Below, piece by piece: positions 4,158-5,246 of a DNA stretch of 5,246 nucleotides. The DNA comes from an uncultured Ruminococcus sp. Lineage in GTDB: Bacteria > Bacillota > Clostridia > Oscillospirales > Acutalibacteraceae. The stretch spans positions 1 to 5,246 of the forward strand of contig CACZSM010000117.1 of NCBI GenBank assembly GCA_902783815.1, given 5' to 3'. A program made the position numbers and the translations under genes. Every line of letters starts with the position of its first letter. The stretch's first letter is position 1. Under the pieces are notes generated by a model. That model saw only the letters and a list, made by a program, of their open reading frames with translations, did no database searches and was not told where the DNA came from.

Positions 4158-5231
4158 TTATATCAGCGAGAAAAGCTTTAGTGTAAGACCGTATCTTCCT
4201 GCATTATTCTCGCATCCTGTAACAACAGATATGTATGTTTTTCCATTTTTTCTGAATGCAGCTATAAGACAATATCCGGCATTACTAGTAGTACCTGTTT
4301 TCATTCCTACAGCTTCCGGACAGTAATATTCATCATCCGGATCAAGAAGATAGTTTGTATTTGTCCATGTTATGTTCTCTCCGGATTCAAATACGACATA
4401 TTTTTTCTGTGTTCCCACGATTGTTCTTATTTCAGGAACAGAATAAGCATATTTTGCCAATTTCAAAAGATCAGATGCTGTAACATACTGCTCATCATTA
4501 TCCCATCCATCAGGATTCACAAAATGGCTGTTTGTCATACCTATTTCAGCGGCAAGATCATTCATCATTCCTGCAAAAGTGATTATTGCATCCTTATCAC
4601 TCATTTCAGGATCGTTTTTTGCTGCTCTTGCTGTTGATACGGCAGCAGTATAGGCTGCATCATTTCCGGAGCATAGCAGCATACCAGTAAGAAGATCCCG
4701 AACCGTCAGACGATTTCCTTCTGTAATATAGCATCTGCTTGAATCCTCATTTACATATCTCTGCTCTGTACCGACTGTTACTATATCATCTGGACTCATA
4801 TTTCTGAGCATTACGGATGCAGTCATCAGCTTAGTCAGACTCGCAGGAGCTGTCCTTATATCCTTATAGTCATCGTAAAGTATCTTATTATCCTCAGAGC
4901 AGTATAATACAGCTGATCTGCATAAAGGTTCGGAGAAAATCTCATTCGCAACAGTCGAAGAATTTTCGTTTTCCTCGTCTGTTTCTGAATTTTCATCGGA
5001 GCTTTGAGCAGTTTCAGAACTCTCAGAAACATCGGAAACTTCCGACTCTTTTTCAAAAGATAACTCAGATTCTGCTGTAGATGATTCTTCACCTTGTGAA
5101 CCAGAATCTGATGATATTTCAACTTCAGAAGAATACGAAGAGCTTTCGTCTTTTGTGGTGCTATTATTATTTACAGAACACGATGAAAAGATCATCAAAG
5201 AACATATTAAAGCAACTATTATTTTTTTCAT
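4158..5231 (-). CDS. Lipoprotein D-alanyl-D-alanine carboxypeptidase (peptidase S11 / low-molecular-mass PBP)
   Basis: Extracytoplasmic serine enzyme that trims the terminal D-Ala from peptidoglycan stem peptides. Of 357 residues, 1-18 form a lipoprotein signal peptide (MKKIIVALICSLMIFSSC) with lipobox Cys18. Residues 19-95 form a low-complexity Ser/Glu/Asp linker. Residues about 96-357 form the catalytic domain with all three penicillin-binding motifs: S131-L-T-K134 (APASLTKLM), S188-G-N190 (LLCSGNDAA) and K311-T-G313 (MKTGTTSNAGYCL). The usual C-terminal beta-rich domain and amphipathic anchor helix of PBP5/DacF are absent, so the lipid appears to replace the C-terminal anchor. The start ATG (5231-5229) has AGGAGGAT at 5235-5242; the promoter lies outside the window. 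The gene is convergent with the regulator, shares its terminator and has no evident link to the sulfur genes. It resembles DacF-type enzymes, but the paralogue cannot be named. Confidence 0.93.
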   Translation of the reverse strand: MKKIIVALICSLMIFSSCSVNNNSTTKDESSSYSSEVEISSDSGSQGEESSTAESELSFEKESEVSDVSESSETAQSSDENSETDEENENSSTVANEIFSEPLCRSAVLYCSEDNKILYDDYKDIRTAPASLTKLMTASVMLRNMSPDDIVTVGTEQRYVNEDSSRCYITEGNRLTVRDLLTGMLLCSGNDAAYTAAVSTARAAKNDPEMSDKDAIITFAGMMNDLAAEIGMTNSHFVNPDGWDNDEQYVTASDLLKLAKYAYSVPEIRTIVGTQKKYVVFESGENITWTNTNYLLDPDDEYYCPEAVGMKTGTTSNAGYCLIAAFRKNGKTYISVVTGCENNAGRYGLTLKLFSLI

Positions 5232-5246
5232 TTTATCCTCCTGACT

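Overview
The window looks like chromosome of a moderately low-GC Gram-positive anaerobe of the Clostridia, perhaps Ruminococcus-like. That placement is inference. It rests on strong AGGAGG-type ribosome binding sites, consensus TTGACA/TATAAT promoters, an IscR-like Rrf2 regulator beside a two-gene iscS-iscU set, and a Ser/Glu-rich lipoprotein D,D-carboxypeptidase. No mobile element, CRISPR array, tRNA or rRNA is visible.

Layout. Positions 1-1986 hold a minus-strand sulfur-assimilation operon: a promoter at about 1934-1962, a leader of about 280 nt, metY (O-acetylhomoserine sulfhydrylase, 367-1647) and the 5' part of cysK (cysteine synthase, 353 to beyond the left edge). Positions 1987-3560 hold minus-strand iscU and iscS. 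An intergenic region (3561-3707) carries divergent promoters, and the Rrf2/IscR-type regulator follows on the plus strand (3708-4103). A shared bidirectional terminator (4111-4149) separates the regulator from a convergent minus-strand lipoprotein D-Ala-D-Ala carboxypeptidase (4158-5231).

How the parts fit. MetY and CysK turn sulfide into homocysteine and cysteine. IscS consumes cysteine to supply sulfur for Fe-S clusters built on IscU. The three-cysteine Rrf2 protein is the obvious candidate regulator, because an 18-base operator-like sequence (ACCTATTGACATAGTAGG) is repeated exactly over the -35 boxes of both the iscS and metY promoters, and a diverged copy lies in the regulator's own promoter. 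Cysteine supply and Fe-S demand therefore look like one regulon.

Most notable observation. The metY leader encodes an apparently unannotated 42-codon ORF (1763-1891, minus) with a good ribosome binding site and two Cys-Cys pairs, at codons 14-15 and at codons 41-42 just before the stop. It is followed by an intrinsic terminator (1713-1740). The 5' arm of that terminator is perfectly complementary over 11 bases to a segment inside the small ORF, and the pairing extends to 17 bp with a 4-nt bulge. These are the parts of a translation-coupled, cysteine-responsive attenuator, which would add a second control layer on top of the Rrf2 operator. The mechanism is inferred; the ORF, terminator and complementarity are read directly from the sequence.
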